A DNA stretch of 26,815 nt from an uncultured Clostridium sp. (GTDB taxonomy: Bacteria > Bacillota > Clostridia > Lachnospirales > Lachnospiraceae). Positions 7,748 to 15,473 of the stretch are shown here, piece by piece. Where the stretch lies: assembly GCA_900540335.1 (NCBI GenBank), contig UQFC01000032.1, positions 1-26,815 of the forward strand, read 5' to 3'. The translations under genes were made by a program, and so were the position numbers. Position 1 is the stretch's first letter, and the number at the start of each line of letters is the position of its first letter. Below the pieces are notes generated by a model, which ran no database searches, was not told where the DNA came from, and was given only the letters and a program-made list of their open reading frames with translations.

Positions 7748-10700
7748 TTATTCGTTTCCGTACAGGGTAACCAGCTTGGTCAGATACTCGTATCTTTCCT
7801 TAGCCTCAGCCTCATTCTTAGCAAACAGTTTTGCTGCTCTCTCCGGATTCTTCATAGCCAGAGATGCGTAACGAACCTCGCCCTTCAGGAAGTCCTGATA
7901 TCCTTCCATGTTCGGAGCCTTGCTGTCCAGAGTGAACTTCTTCTCTGCAGCCGGGTTGAAGCGGAAGTTGTTCCAGTAACCGGTCTCAACAGCCAGCTTC
8001 TCCTCAGTCTGAGCCTTGCTCATGCCCTTCTTGATACCATGGTTGATACACGGAGCGTAAGCCAGAATCAGGGACGGACCCGGATAAGCCTCAGCCTCTG
8101 CGATTGCCTTAACGGTCTGAGCATAGTCAGCACCCATGGAAATCTGAGCTACATATACATAGCCGTAGGACATTGCAATGCTTGCAAGGTCTTTCTTCTT
8201 GGTCTCTTTACCGCCAGCTGCGAACTGAGCAACTGCACCGGTCTTTGTGGACTTGGAAGACTGACCGCCGGTGTTGGAGTAAACCTCGGTATCGAATACC
8301 ATGATGTTGATATCCTTGCCGGATGCCAGAACGTGGTCTACGCCGCCGAAGCCGATATCGTAAGCCCATCCGTCACCACCGAAGATCCACTGGGACTTCT
8401 TAGCCAGGAATGCCTTGTTAGCAACAATGTACTTGCAGGTCGGGCAGTCAATGCCTTCCAGAGCTGCAACCAGCTTGTCAGTAGCAACGCCGTTTAATGC
8501 GCCGCTTCCGAAGGTATCCAGCCACTCTGCACATGCAGCCTTAACTTCCTCAGAAGCCTCTTCGCTTGCAGCAACGTTTTCTACCTTCTCCTTTAACTCA
8601 TCGCGGATTGCGTTCTGAGCCAGCAGCATACCATAACCGAACTCAGCGTTATCCTCGAACAGGGAGTTATCCCATGCAGGACCCTGACCCTTAGCGTTTA
8701 CAGTGTAAGGAGTGGACGGTGAGGAGTTACCCCAGATAGAGGAACATCCGGTTGCGTTTGCAATGTACATTCTGTCACCAAACAGCTGGGTGATCAGCTT
8801 AGCGTACGGAGTCTCGCCACAGCCTGCGCATGCGCCGGAGAACTCAAGCAGCGGTTTCTTGAACTGGCTGCCCTTAACGGTGTTGGCTTTGAATTTAGCA
8901 ACAACGTCTTCCTTCTCGGAAACAGTGGTACCGAAATCGAATACCGGCTGCTCGTCCATATGGTCAGCCAGCTTGTCCATGGTCAGAGCCTTCTCGCCCT
9001 TCTTACCAGGACATACGTTTGCACAGGAACCACATCCGGTACAGTCAAGTGCGGAGATGGTGATAGCAAACTTGTAGCCAGGCATACCGGTCATATCCAG
9101 CATCTTCATGCCAGCCGGTGCATTTGCAGCTTCCTCAGCGGTCATAGCAACCGGACGGATTACTGCGTGCGGGCAGACATAAGAACAGAAGTTACACTGG
9201 ATACAGTTATCAACGTTCCATACAGGAACCTTAACAGCGATACCACGCTTCTCGTATGCAGAAGAACCGGATGGTGTAGAACCATCAACGTAATCCTTGA
9301 ATGCAGATACAGGCAGGGAGTTACCTTCCTGAGCGCTTACCTTGGTCTGGATGTTGTTTACGAAGTCAACAACGTCTTTTCTGCCATCGGTTACTACCTT
9401 GTAGTCAAGACCTTCGTCTTCGCAGTTCTTCCAGCTCTCCGGAACATCTACCTTAACAACGCCGGTAGCACCAGCATCGATAGCTGCCCAGTTCTTCTTA
9501 ACAACGTCCTCACCCTTACGACCGTAGGTCTTCTGAGCTGCGTCCTTCATCAGCTGAATTGCCTTCTCCTCCGGGATAATGCCGGTCAGCTTGAAGAATG
9601 CGGACTGAAGGATGGTATTGATACGGGTCGGGCCCATGCCGGTCTCGATACCGATCTTAACACCGTCAATGGTGTAGAGGTTGATGTTGTGATCAGCGAT
9701 GAACTTCTTCATCTGACCCGGCAGATGCTGCTCTAACTCTTCAGCGCTCCACGGGCAGTTTAACAGGAAGGTACCGCCGTCAACCAGCTCCTGAACCATG
9801 TTGTACTTACGTACGTATGCCGGGTTGTGGCATGCTACGAAGTTTGCCTGACGAATCAGGTATGTGGATTTGATCGGTTTCTTACCGAAACGAAGGTGAG
9901 ACATTGTAACACCGCCGGACTTCTTGGAGTCATAATCAAAGTATGCCTGAGCATACATATCTGTATTATCACCAATGATCTTGATGGAGTTCTTGTTAGC
10001 ACCTACGGTACCGTCAGCACCCAGACCCCAGAACTTACAGTTGGTAGTTCCTTCCGGAGTGGTAACGATGGGAGCACCGGTTTCCAGAGACAGATTGGTT
10101 ACATCATCAACGATACCGATGGTGAATTTCTTCTTCTCGGTGTTGTTGTATACAGCAACGATCTGTGCCGGAGTGGTATCCTTGGAACCAAGACCATAAC
10201 GGCCTGCGTAAATCTCAACAGCGTCAAACTTGCTTCCCTTTAATGCAGCAACTACATCCAGGTACAGCGGATCGCCCAGAGCGCCCGGCTCTTTGGTTCT
10301 ATCAAGAACGGTGATCTTCTTAACGGTATCCGGAATAGCATCGATCAGAGCCTGTGCGCAGAATGGTCTGTACAGACGAACCTTAACAACACCAACCTTT
10401 GCGCCGGTGGTCTTTGCCATGTAATCGATGGTCTCTTCGATGGTATCATTTACAGAACCCATAGCTACGATAACCTGCTCGGCATCCTCTGCGCCGTAGT
10501 AGTTAAACAGCTTGTAGTCGGTTCCCAGTTTTGCATTTACTTTGTCCATGTAATCCTGAACTACTGCCGGAAGAGCATCGTAGTAGGGGTTACATGCCTC
10601 TCTTGCCTGGAAGAAGATATCCGGGTTCTGAGCAGAACCTCTCTGGCACGGATGATTCGGGTTCAGAGCGTGGTTACGGAACTCGGCAATTGCATCCCAG

Positions 10701-11287
10701 TCAGCCATCTCAGCCAGATCATCGTAATCCCAGGTCTCAATCTTCTGAATCTCGTGGGAGGTACGGAAACCGTCGAAGAAGTTGATGAACGGAACTTTGC
10801 CCTTGATTGCAGCCAGATGTGCAACCGGAGTCAGATCCATAACTTCCTGAACGCTGGATTCACACAGCATAGCGCATCCGGTCTGACGGCATGCGTATAC
10901 GTCGGAGTGATCGCCAAAAATGGAAAGTGCATGGCTTGCCAGAGCACGAGCGGATACGTTGATAACGCCCGGAAGCTGCTCACCTGCAATTTTGTACAGG
11001 TTCGGGATCATCAGTAACAGACCCTGGGAAGCGGTATAGGTTGTGGTCAGAGCGCCTGCTGCCAGAGCACCGTGAACTGCACCTGCTGCACCAGCCTCGG
11101 ACTGCATCTCTGTAATCTGAACGGTACGGCCAAAAATATTCTTTCTGCCTTCTGTTGCCCACTCATCTGTATGCTCAGGCATTACAGAAGAAGGGGTGAT
11201 GGGGTACATAGCTGCTACTTCAGTAAACGCATATGATGCATGAGCGGCAGCCTGATTACCATCCATGGTTTTCATTTTTCTTGCCAT
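7748..11287 (-). CDS. nifJ: Pyruvate:ferredoxin (flavodoxin) oxidoreductase
   Basis: The single polypeptide of 1179 residues matches the fused, homodimeric PFOR type. The enzyme cleaves pyruvate with CoA to acetyl-CoA and CO2 and passes electrons to ferredoxin, the central step of clostridial fermentation. Visible domains in order: the N-terminal pyrimidine-binding domain with AMYPITPSSVMPEH (residues 27-40); the gamma-type middle region; a two-cluster ferredoxin domain with CIQCNFCSYVCP (about 694) and CTGCGSCANVCPG (about 745); a further cluster ligand site CAGCGETPYAKL; and the thiamine-diphosphate site GDGWAYDIGFGGVDH (about 969), followed by NTGGQSSKST. All key motifs are intact. The ATG at 11287 has AGGAGG 9 bp upstream. 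The long open frames on the opposite strand suggest strong codon bias, as in highly expressed genes. It has its own promoter, a structured leader and a terminator. Confidence 0.97.
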   Translation of the reverse strand: MARKMKTMDGNQAAAHASYAFTEVAAMYPITPSSVMPEHTDEWATEGRKNIFGRTVQITEMQSEAGAAGAVHGALAAGALTTTYTASQGLLLMIPNLYKIAGEQLPGVINVSARALASHALSIFGDHSDVYACRQTGCAMLCESSVQEVMDLTPVAHLAAIKGKVPFINFFDGFRTSHEIQKIETWDYDDLAEMADWDAIAEFRNHALNPNHPCQRGSAQNPDIFFQAREACNPYYDALPAVVQDYMDKVNAKLGTDYKLFNYYGAEDAEQVIVAMGSVNDTIEETIDYMAKTTGAKVGVVKVRLYRPFCAQALIDAIPDTVKKITVLDRTKEPGALGDPLYLDVVAALKGSKFDAVEIYAGRYGLGSKDTTPAQIVAVYNNTEKKKFTIGIVDDVTNLSLETGAPIVTTPEGTTNCKFWGLGADGTVGANKNSIKIIGDNTDMYAQAYFDYDSKKSGGVTMSHLRFGKKPIKSTYLIRQANFVACHNPAYVRKYNMVQELVDGGTFLLNCPWSAEELEQHLPGQMKKFIADHNINLYTIDGVKIGIETGMGPTRINTILQSAFFKLTGIIPEEKAIQLMKDAAQKTYGRKGEDVVKKNWAAIDAGATGVVKVDVPESWKNCEDEGLDYKVVTDGRKDVVDFVNNIQTKVSAQEGNSLPVSAFKDYVDGSTPSGSSAYEKRGIAVKVPVWNVDNCIQCNFCSYVCPHAVIRPVAMTAEEAANAPAGMKMLDMTGMPGYKFAITISALDCTGCGSCANVCPGKKGEKALTMDKLADHMDEQPVFDFGTTVSEKEDVVAKFKANTVKGSQFKKPLLEFSGACAGCGETPYAKLITQLFGDRMYIANATGCSSIWGNSSPSTPYTVNAKGQGPAWDNSLFEDNAEFGYGMLLAQNAIRDELKEKVENVAASEEASEEVKAACAEWLDTFGSGALNGVATDKLVAALEGIDCPTCKYIVANKAFLAKKSQWIFGGDGWAYDIGFGGVDHVLASGKDINIMVFDTEVYSNTGGQSSKSTKTGAVAQFAAGGKETKKKDLASIAMSYGYVYVAQISMGADYAQTVKAIAEAEAYPGPSLILAYAPCINHGIKKGMSKAQTEEKLAVETGYWNNFRFNPAAEKKFTLDSKAPNMEGYQDFLKGEVRYASLAMKNPERAAKLFAKNEAEAKERYEYLTKLVTLYGNE

Positions 11288-11333
11288 TTGATTTTCCTCC
11301 TACAAATGTGAATGTGCCTGTCCCCGAAAAGAA

Positions 11334-11360
11334 TTTCCGGAAACAGCGTCTGTCCGGAAA
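11334..11360 (-). promoter_or_regulatory. Hairpin in the nifJ 5' leader
   Basis: TTTCCGGA (11360-11353 on the minus strand) and TCCGGAAA (11341-11334) form a perfect 8 bp stem with an 11-nt loop, about 45 nt before the nifJ start codon. A second small dyad, GGACT-TAA-AGTCC, lies about 10-20 nt further upstream. No T run follows, so this is not a terminator. It may stabilise the mRNA or be a regulatory structure. Confidence 0.45.
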
Positions 11361-11410
11361 AATGAGCCGGACTTTAAGTCCCTCAAAAAGTGAGAGACCG
11401 ACCTGTTAAC

Positions 11411-11439
11411 ATTATAGCAACTTTTTATCATTTTGCAAA
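11411..11439 (-). promoter_or_regulatory. nifJ promoter
   Basis: On the minus strand TATAAT (11416-11411) is preceded by TTTGCA at 17 bp (11439-11434), or TTGCAA at 16 bp. The predicted start is about 120 nt before the nifJ ATG. Confidence 0.7.
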
Positions 11440-11540
11440 CCGGAAAACAACAAAATAACGTATTATTTTGCATACAATCTCCATCTTTATGAAAAAGCTT
11501 ACAAAAGCAGGGAGCAGACAGCAATTTCCCGTAACATGAA

Positions 11541-11580
11541 AAAGGGGCCGGGAAAAACATCTGCCTGTTTTTCCCGGCCC
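11541..11580 (-). terminator. Terminator of the VanW-domain gene
   Basis: GGGCCGGGAAAAAC (11580-11567, minus strand) pairs perfectly with GTTTTTCCCGGCCC (11558-11545). The loop is 8 nt, and CTTTTTC follows. It is a very strong 14 bp stem located 28 bp after the stop codon. Confidence 0.95.
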
Positions 11581-11607
11581 TGCTGCCATTATCTGTCGTG
11601 CAATATT

Positions 11608-13521
11608 TTACGCTCCCGGATTTGGGGCAATCAGCTGCGCGCCCTCTCCGCCCGGTGCGCCTGATCCATCCCCGCTGCCCGGTGCACTTCCCGGACCGTT
11701 TGAACCGCCCGGTACTGCCCCCGGTGTCGGAGAAACCTGCGGGCTGCTTCCTCCCGGTACAGAGGAACCGCCGTTTCCTCCCGGAGCTTCTCCGGAAGAA
11801 GCGCTTGTTTCCGTACCCGGCGCGCTCCCCGGGCCGTCGTTTCCATCCGGAGATACAACGCCGGAGGAGCTTCCCTCCTGCGGGCCGCCTGCTGACGGAT
11901 TGGAAGGATCGGTAATACTCTCAATCAGCTGGCCGTCACTGGAGGACTCTGTCGGAGCCATGGTTCCGGAGGTATTCCGCAGAATCACTGGAGCATGTCC
12001 CTTATAGGTAACGGTGTGATCCACCTCCTGGCTGACCACTTCTCCGTTCTTTGTAATCACAAGTCTGGTTTCCCACTGACTTCCCTTGCTGCCGGAGCTC
12101 TTCACCTTCTCAGCCCCCGGCTCTACCGTTCCATCCTCCTCATAAACAGGAGCCGGCGGATCAATATCCTTCAGCTTTGTAGATTTTAAGGAATACTTTA
12201 CGCCCTCTTCCAGTACGGGAATTCCGTATATGGAAATAGTCACCTCCTGGTTTGCATAGCTGGCACGAATGCCCACTGCAGAAGAGGAATTGTTGACAAA
12301 GGCGTAATCCGGGCCGCCCCAGCTGACGGTAGCGTCTGTTCCCGGCGTTACATAAGACGGCTCAAAAGTATGGGAACGGCGGCTTGTGGTTTTCAGACCT
12401 GCCTTGACAACCGCATTATATAAGGTAGAAGAGGTCTGGCATACGCCGCCTCCAATCTCCTGTACCACCTCGCCATTGTTGTATGCGGCTGCACCCTGAT
12501 ATCCCTTGGCCTCTGTTCTCTGGCCAACCCGGTCATTGAAGGAGAATTCCTCTCCGGGCTGAAGAACGATGCCGTTGATCGCCTGACAGGAAAGCTTAAT
12601 GTTATTGTTTCGCTTACTGTTGGACGTTGTCTTTGTTGTAAAGCTTCCAATGGTCTTATATTTTTCCCGGGCTGCCGCCTCGGAAATCTCCGGTTCTACG
12701 GGATTCACCACAGCGGTCAGAGCTGCGCCGAAATCTTTCCGGTTCAGGGCATCCAGAATATCTGCTGCCAGCTTTTCCTGATCTACCGCATGGCCTGCCT
12801 CCTCTCCGGAAAATACAAACTTTCCGGAGGAAGCGTCATAACTGGAAATAGCGCCGTTTTTCGCTTTTTTATCCCACTGGGCAGCTGCCTTTGCCGCCTC
12901 GGCCTTTGCCGCTTCTTCCAGGCCGCTGGTATCCAGTGTATAAGACTCCTTCGGAGTTCCGGAATAAATTTCCGCCAGAAGAACTGATACCTTATCCTCC
13001 ATCAAATCCGCAACCTCATAGGTCTGATCCTGCCAGGTCACCTTCATCGACCAGCCAAACTTGTCCAGAATCGCACTCCGCGCCTCATCCATGGTCATGC
13101 CGGTAATGTCAATGCCTTCCACGTATACCGTCTTCTCCGGCTCTGTCGTCAGCTCTACCACGCTTTCTGTCTCTGTCTCCTTCGGCTGCTTTGCTCCGTC
13201 CATTCCCTTCATCAGAAAAACGATGCATCCGATTGCCAGAATCAGAACCACGCCTCCTACGGCTATCTTCATATATCCGGAATCAGAACCTCTGTTTCTC
13301 CGGTTATTCCTGTTTCCCTGACTGCCTCTCGCCGAAGAGGGTCTGGAAGAAGCGCTTCTGCCCGAGCTGCTTCTCGTACTGCGGGAAGCTCCGTAGCTTC
13401 CTCTTTCCTCTCTGTACTGTCCCGTCTTTCTGCCGCCTGCAGAGGAGCTGCGGCTGCGGGAATTTCCTCTCGCCCTGGAACGTCCTGCTCCACGGCTGTT
13501 TTCATGTTCATTCAGATTCAT
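11608..13521 (-). CDS. VanW-family envelope protein with peptidoglycan-binding-like domain
   Basis: The product has 637 residues in a clear order. Residues 1-82 are an Arg/Ser/Gly-rich cytoplasmic segment of low complexity. Residues 84-104 are one membrane helix (KIAVGGVVLILAIGCIVFLM), so the bulk is outside the cell. Residues about 130-280 resemble the YoaR-type putative peptidoglycan-binding domain (VEGIDITGMTMDEARSAI). Residues about 292-435 are the VanW domain, with GEEFSFNDRVGQRTEAKGY, the signature GGGVCQTSSTLYNA (358-371) and the SHTFEPSYV segment. Residues about 545-637 are a Gly/Pro/Ser-rich tail without LPXTG. VanW is named from vancomycin-resistance clusters, but its biochemical role is not known to me and there is no other van gene nearby. 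The RBS is AGGTGAG. A strong terminator follows. Confidence 0.88.
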   Translation of the reverse strand: MNLNEHENSRGAGRSRARGNSRSRSSSAGGRKTGQYREERGSYGASRSTRSSSGRSASSRPSSARGSQGNRNNRRNRGSDSGYMKIAVGGVVLILAIGCIVFLMKGMDGAKQPKETETESVVELTTEPEKTVYVEGIDITGMTMDEARSAILDKFGWSMKVTWQDQTYEVADLMEDKVSVLLAEIYSGTPKESYTLDTSGLEEAAKAEAAKAAAQWDKKAKNGAISSYDASSGKFVFSGEEAGHAVDQEKLAADILDALNRKDFGAALTAVVNPVEPEISEAAAREKYKTIGSFTTKTTSNSKRNNNIKLSCQAINGIVLQPGEEFSFNDRVGQRTEAKGYQGAAAYNNGEVVQEIGGGVCQTSSTLYNAVVKAGLKTTSRRSHTFEPSYVTPGTDATVSWGGPDYAFVNNSSSAVGIRASYANQEVTISIYGIPVLEEGVKYSLKSTKLKDIDPPAPVYEEDGTVEPGAEKVKSSGSKGSQWETRLVITKNGEVVSQEVDHTVTYKGHAPVILRNTSGTMAPTESSSDGQLIESITDPSNPSAGGPQEGSSSGVVSPDGNDGPGSAPGTETSASSGEAPGGNGGSSVPGGSSPQVSPTPGAVPGGSNGPGSAPGSGDGSGAPGGEGAQLIAPNPGA

Positions 13522-13583
13522 ATTCTCACCTGTAAATTTAGTCTGTTAAACAGATTTTTCGTAATTATACACTTACTCAGTAT

Positions 13584-13612
13584 AGCATAGATTTCAGAAA
13601 AAGAACTAGCAA
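13584..13612 (-). promoter_or_regulatory. Possible promoter of the VanW-domain gene
   Basis: On the minus strand TTGCTA (13612-13607), 17 bp and TATGCT (13589-13584) give a fair match. TATACT overlaps it at 13584-13579, and another TATAAT-like word lies near 13563. Which of these is used cannot be decided by eye. Confidence 0.4.
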
Positions 13613-13626
13613 AAATCTTTAAAATT

Positions 13627-13666
13627 ATCTATCTTTTTCTGTCAATTTTGGATAGATTTTCTGTCA
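13627..13666. repeat. Direct and inverted repeats between the AI-2E and VanW genes
   Basis: TTTTCTGTCA occurs twice in perfect copies, at 13635-13644 and 13657-13666, the second overlapping the 3' end of the AI-2E gene. ATCTATC (13627-13633) and GATAGAT (13651-13657) form an inverted repeat in the same stretch. The AT-rich hairpin could be a weak terminator of the permease gene, and the repeats could bind a regulator of the VanW gene. Confidence 0.4.
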
Positions 13667-14836
13667 GTCCTTTTTTTCTGCCTGTCTGGCCCTCAGTCTA
13701 TTGTGAACGGTCTCCCGCAAAAGAGCATACAAAACAGAGGTCAGCGGTATAAAAATCAGCATTCCCAGAACCCCCATCATACTGCCGCCCAGAGTCACAG
13801 CTACCAGAACCCAGATGGACGGAAGGCCTACTGATCCGCCTACCACATGAGGATAAATCAGATTTCCCTCAATCTGCTGGAGAACCTGGAATACCACAAT
13901 AAAAACAAGCGCCTGTACCGGACTGACCAGAAGGATCAGGAAGGCCCCCACCGCACAGCCTACAAAAGCGCCGAAAATAGGAATCAGCGCCGTAAAGGCA
14001 ATCAGAACTCCGATCAGCAGCGCATAAGGCATCTGAAGCAGTGTCAGCGTCACAAAAAACATGGAGCCCAGAATCATAGCCTCCAGACACTGTCCTGTAA
14101 GAAAGCTGGAAAATGTCTTTTCTACCAGCTTTGCCACGCGGATCGTCTCCGCAGCCCCTTTTTCCGGAAGAAATGCCTGTAAAAACCGTCCTGCCTGACG
14201 GGCCAGATTTTCCTTCTGGAGAAGAATATACAGGGCAAACACAAATCCGATACAGAAGGTCGCCACTCCATTGACAATCCCTACTGCTGCCGAAACGGTG
14301 GTAGACAGCACCGTTCCTGCTCCATGTCCCAGGAAAAACACGATCTGCTCCAGCGTGCTTTTCCAGTCAATCTCAATGCTGCTGATATAAGTCTCTATCT
14401 CCGGATAATCTGCAAAAATTCCCTCCAGAGCCTGCTGCACATTGGCAAAAAACTGGGGAATGCTCCTCTCCAGCGTCATAATAGTGCGAAACAGCTCCGG
14501 AACCACAAGTACCATCACAACAGTCAAAGCGCCGACCACTCCGGCAATGGCAAGGATCAGGCAGACCGGCCGCCTGTACCGGCTTTCTTTTCTGCTCAGA
14601 CGGCTCCACAGGCGGTTTTCCAGAAAACGCATGGGCACGTTCAGAGCAAACGCAATGGCTCCTCCCAGAAGAAAAGGTGCCAGCATTTTAAGCAATGCCC
14701 CTGCTGCAGCAAGCAGCTTCTGGTAATTGACGCCAACCACAACAACTGCCACGGTAAATACAATCAGCCCCCGGAGACGGCGGACTGTTTCTTCATTAAA
14801 ATTCATACGATTCCCCACAACCCTTCCCTTTTTCAC
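13664..14836 (-). CDS. AI-2E family transporter (YtvI/PerM-like permease)
   Basis: The product is 390 residues with about eight hydrophobic segments. It matches the PF01594-type family, once linked to autoinducer-2 export but also including Na+/H+ antiporters and polyisoprenoid-linked transporters. Family features are the N-terminal helix pair (AAAGALLKMLAPFLLGGAIAFALN), the long soluble section at about residues 110-165 (PELFRTIMTLERSIPQFF), FALYILLQKENL, and the C-terminal LTALIPIFGAFVG-like and QQIEGNLIYPHVVGGSVGLP segments. I choose the GTG at 14836 because AGGAGGT lies 4-5 bp upstream (14847-14841); the next ATG (14806) is 34 bp from that site. TTGCAG-N16-TATAAT on the minus strand would start transcription inside this RBS, so the real promoter is uncertain. 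The substrate is unknown. Confidence 0.85.
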   Translation of the reverse strand: MKKGRVVGNRMNFNEETVRRLRGLIVFTVAVVVVGVNYQKLLAAAGALLKMLAPFLLGGAIAFALNVPMRFLENRLWSRLSRKESRYRRPVCLILAIAGVVGALTVVMVLVVPELFRTIMTLERSIPQFFANVQQALEGIFADYPEIETYISSIEIDWKSTLEQIVFFLGHGAGTVLSTTVSAAVGIVNGVATFCIGFVFALYILLQKENLARQAGRFLQAFLPEKGAAETIRVAKLVEKTFSSFLTGQCLEAMILGSMFFVTLTLLQMPYALLIGVLIAFTALIPIFGAFVGCAVGAFLILLVSPVQALVFIVVFQVLQQIEGNLIYPHVVGGSVGLPSIWVLVAVTLGGSMMGVLGMLIFIPLTSVLYALLRETVHNRLRARQAEKKD

Positions 14837-14928
14837 ATTTACCTCCTATTATACACAACAAACTCCTGTCTGCAACGTAAAACTTTCTAAATTATTTCTA
14901 AACAAGGAAACAGTGACAGGCCGCCTGA

Positions 14929-14936
14929 CATATAAT
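14929..14936 (+). promoter_or_regulatory. Possible promoter -10 of the cysteine-rich gene
   Basis: CATATAAT lies about 30 bp before the start codon. As a housekeeping -10 (TATAAT 14931-14936) it lacks a good -35. With AC at 14910-14911, 17 bp upstream, it instead fits the loose sigma-K pattern AC-N16/17-CATANNNT known from Bacillus. That pattern is short and can occur by chance. Confidence 0.35.
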
Positions 14937-14967
14937 TTCAGTGTAAATAAGTTTTGGAGGCTTTGAT

Positions 14968-15195
14968 ATGAGTGATTTAGCGGCAACAAACTGTGGATGT
15001 GATTGTAACTGCAGCTGCAATACAGGAGGAAACGGATGCAATCTTATCTGGCTGATTCTGATTCTCTGCTGCTGCGGAGGCGGTAATTTCGGAAACGGCG
15101 GAGGATGCGGATGCGGAGGATGTGAACATAGCGGATGTGACTGGATCTGGATTATTCTTCTTCTGTGCTGCTGCGGAGGCAATTCCTTCTGCTGA
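14968..15195 (+). CDS. Small glycine/cysteine-rich protein with duplicated hydrophobic-CCC module
   Basis: The product has 75 residues, with 17 Cys and 17 Gly by my count. It starts at an ATG preceded by TTTGGAGG with good spacing. The N-terminus has five alternating cysteines (CGCDCNCSC, 9-17). Two copies of one module follow, 33 residues apart: GCNLIWLILILCCCGG (23-38) and GCDWIWIILLLCCCGG (56-71). Each is Cys, nine residues that are mostly hydrophobic, three Cys and two Gly. A Gly/Cys linker joins them. The strand, RBS and following terminator make it a real gene although its composition is extreme. Similar proteins in Lachnospiraceae carry names such as 'chorion class high-cysteine protein', which reflects composition only. 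The hydrophobic stretches are short for membrane helices. Function is unknown; a cross-linked structural or spore-surface protein, or a metal-binding role, are guesses. Confidence 0.78.
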   Translation: MSDLAATNCGCDCNCSCNTGGNGCNLIWLILILCCCGGGNFGNGGGCGCGGCEHSGCDWIWIILLLCCCGGNSFC

Positions 15196-15211
15196 TAAAA
15201 TACAGCTGAAA

Positions 15212-15261
15212 CGGTTTATTCCGGAAACCGGCTTCGCCCCCTGGATTCAGGGGGCGTTTTT
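15212..15261 (+). terminator. Terminator of the cysteine-rich gene
   Basis: CGCCCCCTG (15235-15243), loop GATT and CAGGGGGCG (15248-15256) form a perfect 9 bp stem followed by five T. A smaller hairpin, CGGTTT/AAACCG (15212-15217 with 15225-15230), precedes it. The T run is on the plus side only. Confidence 0.93.
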
Positions 15262-15276
15262 CTGCCGGCAGCCGTT

Positions 15277-15417
15277 TTATGTTGTCTTCTTTTCTCTGTC
15301 GTCCTCCTGTCTGCGGGAAATCGTTCTTTCTTCTTTCCCTTCCGTTCTCTGGCATGACTCACAGTCTTCATCAATTTCGTAAACGGCATTTCCATCTATA
15401 ACAAGTCTTATTGACAT
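15277..15417 (-). CDS. Small hypothetical protein (46 aa), CxxC-containing
   Basis: I call this short gene on the ATG at 15417-15415, which has a perfect AGGAGG 8 bp upstream (complement of 15426-15431). A longer open frame in the same phase runs back to 15951, but that part lies antisense to two better-supported genes and has no RBS. The 46-residue product begins MSIRLVIDGNAVYEIDEDC, which reads like a beta strand-turn-strand with a conserved look. It continues with CESC (19-22) and a highly charged tail rich in Arg, Glu and Asp. It is divergent from the gene at 15493 across a 75 bp gap and convergent with the cysteine-rich gene. I do not recognise a named family and can assign no function. 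Confidence 0.62.
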   Translation of the reverse strand: MSIRLVIDGNAVYEIDEDCESCQRTEGKEERTISRRQEDDREKKTT

Positions 15418-15448
15418 AACATCAGCCTCCTGTACCATTATGAATTCC

Positions 15449-15473
15449 TTGAAAAATGCATATATTGTTTCAA
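15449..15473. promoter_or_regulatory. Inverted repeat in the shared divergent promoter region
   Basis: TTGAAA (15449-15454) and TTTCAA (15468-15473) flank 13 bp in the 75 bp gap between the two divergent small genes. Each arm resembles a -35 box for one direction, but I see no well-spaced -10 for either gene. It may be an operator or part of a non-housekeeping promoter. Confidence 0.3.

Larger units (their letters stand above)
11288..11607. other. nifJ promoter and leader region and vanW terminator (gene-free gap)
   Basis: This 320 bp gap holds, from right to left on the minus strand, the vanW-gene terminator (11541-11580), an AT-rich stretch, the nifJ promoter (11411-11439) and a leader of about 120 nt. 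An 86-codon open frame across it begins near the terminator, lacks an RBS and looks like chance. I find no gene here. Confidence 0.6.

Noticed and set aside
7655..10424. Series of long plus-strand frames opposite nifJ
   Set aside because: They are typical shadows of a gene with strong codon bias. No RBS and no protein-like features; the first also starts inside a terminator.
11300..11560. 86-codon frame upstream of nifJ
   Set aside because: It begins near the preceding terminator, has no RBS and spans the nifJ promoter and leader.
14898..15182. 94-codon His/Pro/Gln-rich frame opposite the Cys-rich gene
   Set aside because: Its odd composition is the complement of Gly/Cys codons. The plus-strand frame has the RBS, the internal duplication and a terminator.
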